Below are positions 35,969-45,054 of a stretch of 59,025 nt of DNA, one piece after another. The notes below the pieces were generated by a model, which saw nothing but the letters and a program-made list of their open reading frames with translations, did not search any database and was not told the origin of the DNA. The stretch comes from Bdellovibrionales bacterium (GTDB taxonomy: Bacteria > Bdellovibrionota > UBA1018 > CAIMNF01). Each line of letters begins with the position of its first letter. The first letter of the stretch is position 1. The stretch is taken from NCBI GenBank assembly GCA_947372355.1, contig CANBTI010000010.1, positions 1-59,025 of the forward strand, given 5' to 3'. A program made the translations under genes and the position numbers.

Positions 35969-37393
35969 TTATAGGGAGGTCAATAATTTAGGAATAAATC
36001 CACCAAAACCACCGTTAGATAAAACTGCGATGAGATCACCCTTTTTTGCAAAGGATGCCACTGCCTTGACGCCCTCTTCAACCTCATGAAAACAAACAGC
36101 ATGAATTCCACGCGCCATCACACCACTCACTAGCTCTTGGCTTGAAAATTGTTGATCTAATGGAATCTTACTTTGATCAAATGCTGCTGCGATAAAAACC
36201 GCGCCAGCCTGATCAAACGCTTCCGTGTATTCTTTTTGAAAAACTTTTCTACGTGAGGTAGCGCTTCTAGGTTCAAAAACTGCAATCATTCGGCGAGATG
36301 GATATTTAAGCTTGAGCGCATTTAAGGTTTCGCGCACGGCGGTTGGATGATGTGCGAAATCATCGATCACCAATACACCATTCACTTCTCCACGCTCTTC
36401 TTGGCGACGCTTGATTCCTTTGAAGGTTTTTAGCCCCTCTTTCATTTTCTCTAGTGGAATTCCAAGTTCAAAACATTCCACATAAACCGCCAGTGCATTT
36501 AATACATTGTGTTCACCACAAAGATTAATTTCGATTCGGTCTTTTTTTGTTCCTTTGAAATAAACATCAAAACTGGTGTTTTCGCCAGTTGTTTGCATGT
36601 TTTTAAATGTGTAATCCGCTTGATCACTTTCATTTCTAGAGTAAGTGATGAGGGTTGTTTTTGAGGCACGAATCAATTCGCGAACATTTTCAGTTTCAAT
36701 GCAGGCAATTAATCTTCCTGGTGAACGAATGCGAGAAATCAATCCAGCAAATGCTTTTTTAACTGCAGCGAGATCAGCGTAAATATCTGCATGATCGAAC
36801 TCCACTGAAGTGAGGATCACATCATTGGGAAGGTAGTGATTGAATTTAGGAACTTTATCCCAAAATGCAGTGTCGTACTCATCTCCTTCTAAAACAAAAT
36901 ATTTTGAATTTTGAGGAACATGAAAACTATGAGGGAGACTATGGGAAACACCACCAATAAAATAGCTCGGATTTTGTCCTGCACTCGTCAGGGTATGGGC
37001 AAGTAAACTAGAAGTAGTTGTTTTGCCGTGGGTTCCGGCCACCACTAAATTTCTTGTCTCTGGTAAAAGATGCTTCTCCATGAATTCAGGCAAAGAAACG
37101 TAAGGAACTCCGCTTTGTTCAATCGCGGTCATCTCCACATTGCCTTTACTGATCACATTACCGATCACAAATAGATCGGGCAAAGTTCCATTCGTCGAAA
37201 TTTTTTGAAGATTTTCAGCAGAATAAGGGGAGAAAAGCTCAATCCCTGCATTTGTTAACACATCACTCATCGGTGGATAAACATTTTGATCACTACCAGT
37301 GACACGCACTCCAGAACGTTTTAAATACGACGCAAAAGAACCCATTAAGGTTCCACAAACTCCTAAGATATGCACATGGCGAAAAGACTTCAT
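35969..37393 (-). CDS. mpl: UDP-N-acetylmuramate:L-Ala-gamma-D-Glu-meso-DAP ligase
   Basis: A 474-residue Mur ligase. HILGVCGTLMGSFASYL and GSDQNVYPPMSDVLTNAGI at the N-terminus separate Mpl from MurC. The ATP loop is VAGTHGKTTTSSLLAH, followed by LEGDEYDTAFWD. Mpl re-attaches recovered murein tripeptide to UDP-MurNAc, so it is a recycling enzyme. For a bacterium that takes up or remodels peptidoglycan this is a useful function. It lies 22 bases after the methyltransferase gene. Confidence 0.92.
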   Translation of the reverse strand: MKSFRHVHILGVCGTLMGSFASYLKRSGVRVTGSDQNVYPPMSDVLTNAGIELFSPYSAENLQKISTNGTLPDLFVIGNVISKGNVEMTAIEQSGVPYVSLPEFMEKHLLPETRNLVVAGTHGKTTTSSLLAHTLTSAGQNPSYFIGGVSHSLPHSFHVPQNSKYFVLEGDEYDTAFWDKVPKFNHYLPNDVILTSVEFDHADIYADLAAVKKAFAGLISRIRSPGRLIACIETENVRELIRASKTTLITYSRNESDQADYTFKNMQTTGENTSFDVYFKGTKKDRIEINLCGEHNVLNALAVYVECFELGIPLEKMKEGLKTFKGIKRRQEERGEVNGVLVIDDFAHHPTAVRETLNALKLKYPSRRMIAVFEPRSATSRRKVFQKEYTEAFDQAGAVFIAAAFDQSKIPLDQQFSSQELVSGVMARGIHAVCFHEVEEGVKAVASFAKKGDLIAVLSNGGFGGFIPKLLTSL

Positions 37394-37415
37394 TTGATGA
37401 TTATAGGGGGCTTAG

Positions 37416-38228
37416 TTAATTGATGCCAACCACAAAAGCGATCCACGAGTGAGCATTGTCACCATTTTTGGTGAGAACGTACTCCCCTGTACCATCGCCA
37501 TTTTTATCACTCGCTTCCCAATACACCACCGTATCTTTAAAGCCGGATTCCATCATGAGCTCGCGCAATTCAGTGATCGACCACACACGCCAATCGTAAA
37601 CGAAAGCATTTTTATGCATCACACCCTTGGGGGTTTTGAAATGAATTGCATACATACCGTGGTTGGTGATGGGGTCAAAACTTTGTTGGTCCCAGTAGTA
37701 AGTGTATCTTCCACCAATTTCTTTCACGGTATAGGTTTTCTGTTCTTTCATCTTACCAATAAAACCTGGACCACCCGCCAACTCAATATTGAAAATACCA
37801 TTTTTGTTCAGCGATTTACGAGCAGCTACGAAGTACTTTTTTAACTCCGCTCTCGTTTTAAAAATATTAAATGAAAAATTGCCCGCACCGATCACGTCGA
37901 ATTTTTGTTTTGTAGGGTAACAAACATCCTGAAGAACAATTTTCACTCTCTTTTTTTGGTTCGCATTGAGAGTTTTAAAACCATTCTTTTTACCATAATC
38001 CACTGGCTCAGGATCAAGATCCATACCGTAAGCAGTGCGATCTTTGTGAGATTTAACCCATTCACATGAAATTAAAAAAGTTCCGCAAAAATCTTCACGC
38101 AAACTCATCGGTTCCTTTTTGCGTAATTCACGAAACATGTTTCCATAAATTTTTACGTGTTCTTCAGGAGTTTGAACTGAATTTTCGTAATAGAGATATT
38201 TATTAAATTCTTTTTTATTCTTAGCCAT
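37416..38228 (-). CDS. SAM-dependent methyltransferase
   Basis: A 270-residue class I methyltransferase with a variant motif I (LREDFCGTFLISCEWVKS), motif II AYGMDLDPEPVDYGK and FDVIGAGNFSFNIF as the post-II strand. The N-terminus FNKYLYYENSVQTPEEHV is characteristic of a little-studied group. Substrate unknown. It begins in a TAATG overlap with the DUF4442 gene. Confidence 0.75.
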   Translation of the reverse strand: MAKNKKEFNKYLYYENSVQTPEEHVKIYGNMFRELRKKEPMSLREDFCGTFLISCEWVKSHKDRTAYGMDLDPEPVDYGKKNGFKTLNANQKKRVKIVLQDVCYPTKQKFDVIGAGNFSFNIFKTRAELKKYFVAARKSLNKNGIFNIELAGGPGFIGKMKEQKTYTVKEIGGRYTYYWDQQSFDPITNHGMYAIHFKTPKGVMHKNAFVYDWRVWSITELRELMMESGFKDTVVYWEASDKNGDGTGEYVLTKNGDNAHSWIAFVVGIN

Positions 38229-38704
38229 TATCTTTTTACCTTTAATGAAAGAGTGAGTACAAACTCAGCAACCGGTTCATCTCCTGATTTTTCTGGAACC
38301 GTAGCAATGATCGTTACCGGTAATTCTACGCGTTCTAAACTTTCTTCTGCTTTCTTCACGGCTTCTTTGATGGCCAAACCATCCTTACAAGTAAACAAAG
38401 TGCGTCCTTCCGGACGTTTTAAAAATTTAGCCTGAAAATCTTTAAAGATGAGGGAGCCTTTTCCATTTTTAACTTTTTGAAGTGCACGAGCTGCAATAAA
38501 ACCTCCGGCAGCATCTGCACCAATGCAAAGTACTCCGAAATACATGGAACCTAGATGATTTTTATTTCTACGGTGAAAGGGAATGGCGATCACCACTTCT
38601 TCTTCGGTCATTTTCACTACCGATGGATTGACAAAAAATAGTAGTGGAATTTTGTAGAATGAAAAAGCACGTAGAAAGATCGTTTCTTTAATTGAAATAT
38701 TCAT
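38228..38704 (-). CDS. DUF4442 hot-dog-fold protein, putative thioesterase
   Basis: A 158-residue protein of the DUF4442/YiiD-like hot-dog type: IPFHRRNKNHLGSMYFGVLC followed by GADAAGGFIAARAL, the central helix region of thioesterases. The substrate would be an acyl-CoA or acyl-carrier protein. ATG at 38704 is chosen over an ATG six codons upstream because GGAG lies 9 bases before it. TAATG overlap with the next gene. Confidence 0.75.
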   Translation of the reverse strand: MNISIKETIFLRAFSFYKIPLLFFVNPSVVKMTEEEVVIAIPFHRRNKNHLGSMYFGVLCIGADAAGGFIAARALQKVKNGKGSLIFKDFQAKFLKRPEGRTLFTCKDGLAIKEAVKKAEESLERVELPVTIIATVPEKSGDEPVAEFVLTLSLKVKR

Positions 38705-38736
38705 GTGTGGGAGCTCCGGCAATTAGGATAATCGGT

Positions 38737-39831
38737 TCAGCCATGAAAAGCAACTTGATGAAATACTCTTCGTAATTGGCGGATGCGTTGATCTTCACGT
38801 GATGGATGCACGCGGTTCGTGAGTAAAATCGCGAACTTTCCTTCATCTAAATCTATCCACAAAGAAGTACCCGTAAATCCAAGATGACCAATCGTACCGT
38901 TCAACGAAAAAACATCCGCTGTTGATCCTAATCCATCTAATCCAGGGACATCAAAACCAATCGCGCGGCGAGAGCCGAGGGTATCGGTAGTCATTTTTGT
39001 AAATTTTTCGAGTGTGGCAACTGAAACAATCTCTCCAGTCACGAGAGCACGAATCCAAGCGACCACATCCATTAAGGATCCAAAAACCCCTGCATGACCT
39101 GATACCCCACCCATACTCCAGCAGTTATCATCATGCACTTCCCCTTGAAGTAATCCACGCCAAGGGCAATTTTCAGTAGCCGCAATTCCTGATGGAAGTG
39201 AAATCGGATCACTGGCGCGTGAAACAAATGGTCTGAAATGAAGAGTGCAATCCTTAATCCCACTCCACACTTGTTCTTTTACCCAATCACAAAAATATTT
39301 ACCTGATTCAAGCGTTTCTACATATTGAGAAAGAAGTAAAAAGCCAAGATCGGAATAAACAATCTTTTCACCGGGTTTATTTTCCAGCGGCACTTGGTTC
39401 ACAAGTTCATAAAAATATTTTTTACGTTCGCTGATCGAAACATTCACCATTTCACCAGCCCCATCAAATTTAGAAATCATGGTTTCATAAAATGGTTTCC
39501 ATGCTGGCAACCCAGAAGAATGGGTGAGCAATTGTTTAAATGTAAAAGGTTTTCCTGGATATTGGCTATCCAGATCCACTTTCCCCTGCTCCACTAAACG
39601 CATGAACAAAGAAGTGGTGGCTAAAATTTTCGTGAGTGAAGCGAGATCAAAAATAGAGTTGGCATCAATCCCTTCATGAGAAAAGTGACTCACGCTCCCC
39701 GCAAACGATGATTGAAACTTGCCTCTAGATAGCTCATCGAGTGATCCCCAAGCTGCGGCGATGCCTGAACCGATTTGCATTTCTACAGCATCATTGAGAA
39801 GCTTTTGAATTTCAGCCATGTACTTGATCAT
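38737..39831 (-). CDS. Beta-lactamase-fold serine hydrolase
   Basis: A 364-residue class C beta-lactamase/PBP-like hydrolase. The S-x-x-K motif is in FDLASLTKILATTSLF, the Y-S-x motif in KIVYSDLGFLLLSQ and the H-x-G motif in GTIGHLGFTGTSLWID. LTHSSGLPAW is the usual block before the tyrosine. No signal peptide is visible, so it may be cytosolic. ATG at 39831 has AAGGA just upstream. It overlaps the FAD oxidoreductase frame only if an upstream TTG is used. Possible substrates are esters or D-amino-acid peptides. Confidence 0.82.
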   Translation of the reverse strand: MIKYMAEIQKLLNDAVEMQIGSGIAAAWGSLDELSRGKFQSSFAGSVSHFSHEGIDANSIFDLASLTKILATTSLFMRLVEQGKVDLDSQYPGKPFTFKQLLTHSSGLPAWKPFYETMISKFDGAGEMVNVSISERKKYFYELVNQVPLENKPGEKIVYSDLGFLLLSQYVETLESGKYFCDWVKEQVWSGIKDCTLHFRPFVSRASDPISLPSGIAATENCPWRGLLQGEVHDDNCWSMGGVSGHAGVFGSLMDVVAWIRALVTGEIVSVATLEKFTKMTTDTLGSRRAIGFDVPGLDGLGSTADVFSLNGTIGHLGFTGTSLWIDLDEGKFAILLTNRVHPSREDQRIRQLRRVFHQVAFHG

Positions 39832-39842
39832 CGTATCCTTTT

Positions 39843-41090
39843 TTAAATCACCCAAGTTTCGCTGGCAATGGTGCGTCCGTTTGCGAAACGATCACCAGAT
39901 AATTCACTGAGATCGAGAGTTTCGTATCGCCCCTTCACCATGAGTTCTGCGAGTGCAATGCCAACGGCATAACTCTGCATGGCTCCATGGCCAGAAAAAG
40001 AATGCGCTTCAAATAGATTAGAGCTTCGGGCGCCCGAATTCACACGACCCACAATCGCATGATGATCGGGAGAGTTTTCATATAACCCTGCCCAACCGCT
40101 CACATGTTTTAAACTTTCAAAAGCAGAAGAGCGTTCATGAAGATGCGACCAAATATGTTCTTCAAAAAAACGATCGGCAACATATTCAAAATTAAATCCA
40201 GCTGGTTCATCTGCGATTGCAAAACCACTGAGTGCATAAATCGATTCAGGATGAAAATAAACACCACTCGGATCAATGATCATTCCGTAATTGGTGAGAT
40301 CCACATCCCGAGTTTGAAATAATGAAATTTGCCGACGAACAGGAACAGAAGGAGAAGCATAACCTAAAACTTGGGCCAAATGAGGTGCCCATGCTCCTGC
40401 AGCATTCACCACATGTTTTGCTTCGATTTCAATCCATTCTCCGGTTTCAGTGCCTTCAGTAAAAGTGGTTGGATTTTCACAAAGTAATTTTTTCTTATGC
40501 TCTGGAGAAAGTTGGGAAGAAAATTGAAATGCTTTAATTTTTTTGCTTCCTGAACTTTCATCTTCTGAAGAACAAACCCAAACATTATGATGAAATTGCG
40601 CACCCTTTTTTAGCGCTTGTTCCCGATAATGTTCTTTCAAACGATTAGGATTCACCAAACCATCTCGCACGCCAAAAATAGCGCCTGCCAGATCAGAAGT
40701 TTTATCAATGAACGGAAAACGTGAGCGAAGTGCTGCTACATCTAAAACATCCACTGGCCAGCCATTGGCAACATGCATTTCGCGTGCTTTCAATGCAGCA
40801 TTCATGGTTTCAGGTTTATGTAGCCAAAGATATCCGCAATCCCGATAACCCACTTCACTGGCATGCTGAGCAAAATATTCAATCGAAAGTTTAGAGGTGA
40901 GAAGATTTACCTTTTGAGACCAAGTGGCACGAACCCCACCCGCATTCAGCTCCGAGGAGCTCCACTCACCAGTAAGATCGAGATCTACAACCATCACGCG
41001 ATCTACACCAAGTTTAGTTAAACCCATGGCAACAGCGCTACCAATCAGACCAGCGCCAACAATCAAATAATCAGTCTGAATTTTTTGCAT
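39843..41090 (-). CDS. FAD-dependent oxidoreductase (DAO family)
   Basis: A 415-residue flavoprotein. The dinucleotide-binding motif is DYLIVGAGLIGSAVAMGL, followed by MVVDLDLTGEWSSSELNAGG and a later VVNAAGAWAPHLAQVLG. The C-terminal GLYENSPDHHAIVGR and SFSGHGAMQSYAVG segments fit sarcosine/glycine/D-amino-acid oxidase relatives. The substrate is probably a secondary or D-amine. It sits 6 bases after the L,D-transpeptidase stop in the same operon. Confidence 0.85.
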   Translation of the reverse strand: MQKIQTDYLIVGAGLIGSAVAMGLTKLGVDRVMVVDLDLTGEWSSSELNAGGVRATWSQKVNLLTSKLSIEYFAQHASEVGYRDCGYLWLHKPETMNAALKAREMHVANGWPVDVLDVAALRSRFPFIDKTSDLAGAIFGVRDGLVNPNRLKEHYREQALKKGAQFHHNVWVCSSEDESSGSKKIKAFQFSSQLSPEHKKKLLCENPTTFTEGTETGEWIEIEAKHVVNAAGAWAPHLAQVLGYASPSVPVRRQISLFQTRDVDLTNYGMIIDPSGVYFHPESIYALSGFAIADEPAGFNFEYVADRFFEEHIWSHLHERSSAFESLKHVSGWAGLYENSPDHHAIVGRVNSGARSSNLFEAHSFSGHGAMQSYAVGIALAELMVKGRYETLDLSELSGDRFANGRTIASETWVI

Positions 41091-41096
41091 TCCTGA

Positions 41097-42023
41097 TCAC
41101 CACATCATTTCCGAAAAGTTTTCAGAAACAATTTTATATTCGCCTTTTTCTTCTGCGATATAAAGAATTTTAGTTCCGCGTGAGACTAGCCCTTTTCGGC
41201 CACCTTTGATCGTAGAAATGTAATCTTGAGTGAACATCATCATGGTATATTTTGGATGACGGAAAAAATAAGGGTCACTTGCATTCACATTAATCTTGGA
41301 ATATTTGTTCGTCAGAATACTTTTATAGTTTTTCCACATTCCGCGATCAAACATTTTTCCTTTAATCGGAGATGCAAAATCAGTATGGTAGTGACTCATG
41401 TATTTATCCACATCTCTACTTTCCCAATCCTTAATCCAGGATTCAAAAAAGCGATGAAGTTTTTCATCTCGGCCACCATTTTTATATTTCGGTTCTAAAT
41501 CATCAAAAATCATGATCGGTGTGAGTCTGAGTTGAATCGATTTTTGCAACTCCACCAAATCTTCGTTTTGAACCACTACGCAACCTTCACTATCAAAATC
41601 TTTTTTTAGTCTTTCAGGTGCATCTGTTCCATGCAACATGATGCTGTTCCCAGTACATCCGGCAATGCCATCATAAGCATTTGGATAGTTTACATAAAAT
41701 GCCATTTTTCCAAATTTTGGCTTCAGGGAAGGAGGGAACAGTTTACTGGTGAATTGATAAACCCCTTCCGGCGTTTTCAAATCGCCTTCTTCTTCTTTGT
41801 CACCCTTCACTTTACCCGTGGTTGTATGAAAGGTTTTGATCACCCGATAGGAATCATCTTTTTCATAATGGGCCAAATGAAGAAGGTTGGTTTTTTTATC
41901 CACTAAAATGAGCGTGTGAAGATGACCATCATGGGATGAACGAGTAGGACGTGCTGAGTGCGGAGAAGCCTGAGCTAGATTTACACTGAGTAAAATCGTG
42001 GTAAAAACGGAGATGATCGACAC
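41097..42023 (-). CDS. Secreted YkuD L,D-transpeptidase with NTF2-like C-terminal domain
   Basis: A 308-residue protein with a signal peptide (about residues 1-19, VFTTILLSVNLAQA). The catalytic YkuD domain (about 35-175) has SIMLHGTDAPERLKKDF with the histidine and DSEGCVVVQNEDLVEL with the nucleophile cysteine. Residues 190-305 look like an NTF2/SnoaL domain (FFESWIKDWESRDVDKYMSH), a known fusion in this enzyme type. It forms 3-3 cross-links or attaches proteins in peptidoglycan. Many such enzymes are known in Bdellovibrio for host-wall or self-wall remodelling. Confidence 0.9.
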   Translation of the reverse strand: MSIISVFTTILLSVNLAQASPHSARPTRSSHDGHLHTLILVDKKTNLLHLAHYEKDDSYRVIKTFHTTTGKVKGDKEEEGDLKTPEGVYQFTSKLFPPSLKPKFGKMAFYVNYPNAYDGIAGCTGNSIMLHGTDAPERLKKDFDSEGCVVVQNEDLVELQKSIQLRLTPIMIFDDLEPKYKNGGRDEKLHRFFESWIKDWESRDVDKYMSHYHTDFASPIKGKMFDRGMWKNYKSILTNKYSKINVNASDPYFFRHPKYTMMMFTQDYISTIKGGRKGLVSRGTKILYIAEEKGEYKIVSENFSEMMW

Positions 42024-42047
42024 TGAATTAAGTTTAAGCTCTAATGA

Positions 42048-42755
42048 TTAATTTTTAAAGCGTAACTTTGGAACCATGCTGAGCGCCTCAATCACGATTT
42101 TTGAACTCATTTTTGATTTTCCGACGCGGCGATCTTCAAAAATGATTGGAAACTCAACATAACGAAAACCTTTACGATAGGCGCGGTATTTGAGTTCAAT
42201 TTGGAAAGAATAACCGCCCGATTCCATGGTATCGAGGTTAATCCCCTCTAAAACTTTACGATTCCAGCCGTTAAATCCACCGGTGAAATCACGAACCGGC
42301 ACGCCAAGAATCATCCGAGCATAGGCACTACCACCTCGACTGATGATTTTGCGCAATATTCCCCAATTCACCGTTCCACCACCCTCAACGTTTCGGGATC
42401 CTAGAACATAATCATGTTGATTGAGTAGCTCCAGCATTTTTGGCAAGAAACGAGGATGATGAGAGAAATCCGCATCCATTTCAACTAGTTGATCAAATCC
42501 GTTTTGAAATCCCCAACGAAAACCGGCGATATAAGCAGGCCCTAAACCTTGCTTTTCTTTACGATGGAGCACATGTAAGCGTGGATTTTTTTTGGCTAAC
42601 TCATCAGCCATTTTTCCAGTCCCATCGGGAGATCCATCATCCACCACTAAAACGTGAACGGTTTCAGGTGTAATACCTAAAACCGCGTCCGTAATCGGAG
42701 TTAAATTCTCAATCTCGTTGTAAGTCGGGATGATGATGAGAGTTTTTATAGCCAT
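42048..42755 (-). CDS. Polyprenol-phosphate mannosyltransferase-like GT2 (DPM1-like)
   Basis: A 235-residue glycosyltransferase of family 2. It opens TLIIIPTYNEIENLTPITDA, has VLVVDDGSPDGTGKMADEL and LVEMDADFSHHPRFLP with the DxD-type metal site, and ends in YVEFPIIFEDRRVGKSKMSS. This matches polyprenol monophosphomannose synthases, which move a sugar from a nucleotide to a lipid carrier at the membrane. No membrane helix follows. It overlaps ssb by a TAATG junction, an odd pairing without obvious functional link. Confidence 0.85.
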   Translation of the reverse strand: MAIKTLIIIPTYNEIENLTPITDAVLGITPETVHVLVVDDGSPDGTGKMADELAKKNPRLHVLHRKEKQGLGPAYIAGFRWGFQNGFDQLVEMDADFSHHPRFLPKMLELLNQHDYVLGSRNVEGGGTVNWGILRKIISRGGSAYARMILGVPVRDFTGGFNGWNRKVLEGINLDTMESGGYSFQIELKYRAYRKGFRYVEFPIIFEDRRVGKSKMSSKIVIEALSMVPKLRFKN

Positions 42756-43249
42756 TAAAACGGAATGTCTTCTTCCGTAAAGGTAGGCTCAGTTTGAAAT
42801 GAATTATTGGTAGCCGCATACTGAGGCGCTTCAGATGCATTTGAACGAGCTGGAGAAGCTCCGTTATTTGCATAACCATTGTTGTTTGAAGCGTTGTTTC
42901 CAGCACCTGCACCCGCTCCAGCGTTTCCACCAAGAAATTGCATCGTTTGGCCCACTACTTCAGTAGTATATTTCGTTTGGCCGTCTTTATCCTGCCAAGA
43001 ACGAGTTTGAAGTTTACCTTCAATATACACCTGACGTCCTTTTTGAAGATATTGCCCAGCAAGCTCGGCAAGCTTTCCAAAAAGCACTAAGCGATGCCAT
43101 TCTGTTTTTTCTTGTTTTTGTCCGTCTTTACCTGTCCAAGCTTCGTTGGTTGCAATGCTTAAATTGCATACCGCTTGTCCAGATGGAGTGTATTTCAACT
43201 CCGGAGTTTGTCCCAAATTTCCCACCAAAATCACTTTATTTACTGACAT
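42755..43249 (-). CDS. ssb: Single-stranded DNA-binding protein
   Basis: A 164-residue SSB. The OB fold spans about residues 1-108 ([39 protein letters not shown]). A glycine-, alanine- and asparagine-rich linker follows, and the protein ends in EEDIPF, the conserved tip that recruits replication partners. ATG at 43249 is taken, since [10 protein letters not shown] is the canonical start; the frame continues 12 codons upstream into the previous gene. Confidence 0.95.
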   Translation of the reverse strand: MSVNKVILVGNLGQTPELKYTPSGQAVCNLSIATNEAWTGKDGQKQEKTEWHRLVLFGKLAELAGQYLQKGRQVYIEGKLQTRSWQDKDGQTKYTTEVVGQTMQFLGGNAGAGAGAGNNASNNNGYANNGASPARSNASEAPQYAATNNSFQTEPTFTEEDIPF

Positions 43250-43281
43250 GCCCCAGTGTTTACGACCTCTGATCGCATCCG

Positions 43282-43737
43282 TCAAGTCTGATTGCCGGAC
43301 GCCCTATCCGAAGGAGCGGCAGGAGAGGTAGGAACCGACGGTTTTTTATGATTTTTTTCAGGGTAAGGGAATCCTCTTTGTTCGAATTTTTTTCTCCAGA
43401 CTTGCTCGACTTGGTGCGCCGCCTTCTTACGATCGACAAGGTAAAGAATAGGATCGAAATCACAGTCTGGGCAAACAATGGCTGCTCGCATCTTCATGCG
43501 ATAGAAACCCTCAAAGGCGATTCCAACAGGGATGATAAAAAACACGATTCCCTTAAAGCCTAACCATGGAAAGGCTGCCAAAGTGAGGGCTGCGGTGGTG
43601 ATTAAAATTTGAATATAGAAAAGAAACGAACCGATTTTAGCCGGAGGATGAATACGGCGCTCCCGATTACAGCCGACGCAGTAAAATTTAAAACCAGACT
43701 CTTCTATTTTTTTCCAAAGACTTGCATTGGCTTGCAT
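43282..43737 (-). CDS. Zinc-ribbon membrane protein, unknown function
   Basis: A 151-residue protein with two cysteine pairs, [10 protein letters not shown] (about residue 19) and [10 protein letters not shown] (about residue 93), flanking two membrane helices ([19 protein letters not shown] and [16 protein letters not shown]). The pairs could form a zinc ribbon on one side of the membrane. The C-terminus is basic and proline-rich. AAGGAG lies 5 bases before the ATG. It is the first gene upstream of ssb. No family recognised. Confidence 0.6.
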   Translation of the reverse strand: MQANASLWKKIEESGFKFYCVGCNRERRIHPPAKIGSFLFYIQILITTAALTLAAFPWLGFKGIVFFIIPVGIAFEGFYRMKMRAAIVCPDCDFDPILYLVDRKKAAHQVEQVWRKKFEQRGFPYPEKNHKKPSVPTSPAAPSDRASGNQT

Positions 43738-43785
43738 TGAAACTCCTTTTCAATTTCGCCCAACTAAGAGTATACCAAAGCCTTC

Positions 43786-45054
43786 ATGAAAAACGAGCTC
43801 GATTTACACTCTCTTGCACAAAAACCGCAATTTCCTACCCGATGGACTATTTTACTCGATGAGCTCATCCCTCAGTTCGTTAAAAATCGTTTTTCCCCCA
43901 ATGAATCCTGGAAAAACAAGCCATTCAGTCAAGATGATGTCGTTTTTTTCTCTAAAGGCTTATTAGAACTGTCTGATTTCTTCACGGAAGACCGTGAAAA
44001 AGCAAAACTTCCAAACTATTTCACCACTGCGAAATTCCGTTCGAGCTACTTCCTCTATTTTTTCGCTCTTCAGGGTGCGAAGTTTTTAACTTTATTTGAA
44101 CGCTATCCTGCGGCGATTGATGCGGCGATTGCGCACGGAAAAGAAACTGGAACATTGAGAATTGTAGATGTGGGTTCCGGACCAGGCACTGCCTCCATCG
44201 CATTTTTAATTTTTGTTCTCGAAAAATTAGCAGGGCCTCTTCAAAAAAATAAAGCACCGAGAAAACTCACCCTCCCTTTTAAAATTCAACTCGTATGGAT
44301 TGATCACAACGCCACGATTTTAAAAGATGGCCAAGCGATGCTCAATGCTTTGTTTGAATACTTTCCAGAGTTTGAAGGTTCAATTGATTTAGTCACAGAT
44401 GCTCGTCTTTGGTGGAAGCATCCGAATGGATTTCAATTCGAATCCTCCATCGTTTTATTTGGTAACGTTTTGAATGAGAGTTCTGATGATCCAAGAATTT
44501 ACCTCAGCGGCTTACTTCCCTTTTTGAAAAAAATAAAAGGTGCAGGAGTTCTCATGCTGGAGCCTGCTTTTAAATCTGCATCTCAAAGACTCAGCCAAAT
44601 TCGAGATGAATTGATGCCTCACCGTTTATGGGGACCCTGCTTACATGAGGGCAAATGCCCTCTCGCAGAAGGTCGCGATTGGTGCCATTTTTCAGTGCCT
44701 GCGGAACTTCCTGGAACATTTTTTAAAAAATTCTCGATTAAACTCGGCAGTAAACGTGAGTGGTTGAAGTTTTCATTTATTTGGGTTGCTGAAAATTATG
44801 AAAAAGATAAAAAATTAATTTTGGCAGAACAAACTCAGCCAAAATTTGTTCGCGTAGTGAGTGATCCAATGCGCACACCTCGCGGAAATCAAAATCAACT
44901 TTGTTCCCCTAACACGATCACTTGGATCAAAACGCCGATGCGTCCACTTTACCGTGGAGATGTGATTCCAGCACCATCAGCTAGCTTATTTAAAACCGGA
45001 GGCTCTCGCCATGATTCGATACCACAACCGAAGTTCAAACCGCGTAGAAAATGA
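43786..45054 (+). CDS. Rsm22-like small-subunit rRNA methyltransferase family protein
   Basis: A 422-residue protein with SAM motif I RIVDVGSGPGTASIAF and the Rsm22-specific cluster WGPCLHEGKCPLAEGRDWCH, whose cysteines and histidines are proposed to bind iron-sulfur or zinc. LFGNVLNESSDDPR fits the post-motif region. Rsm22 proteins act on or assemble with the small ribosomal subunit in mitochondria and bacteria. It is first in a five-gene operon and overlaps psd by 44 bases. Confidence 0.8.
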   Translation: MKNELDLHSLAQKPQFPTRWTILLDELIPQFVKNRFSPNESWKNKPFSQDDVVFFSKGLLELSDFFTEDREKAKLPNYFTTAKFRSSYFLYFFALQGAKFLTLFERYPAAIDAAIAHGKETGTLRIVDVGSGPGTASIAFLIFVLEKLAGPLQKNKAPRKLTLPFKIQLVWIDHNATILKDGQAMLNALFEYFPEFEGSIDLVTDARLWWKHPNGFQFESSIVLFGNVLNESSDDPRIYLSGLLPFLKKIKGAGVLMLEPAFKSASQRLSQIRDELMPHRLWGPCLHEGKCPLAEGRDWCHFSVPAELPGTFFKKFSIKLGSKREWLKFSFIWVAENYEKDKKLILAEQTQPKFVRVVSDPMRTPRGNQNQLCSPNTITWIKTPMRPLYRGDVIPAPSASLFKTGGSRHDSIPQPKFKPRRK

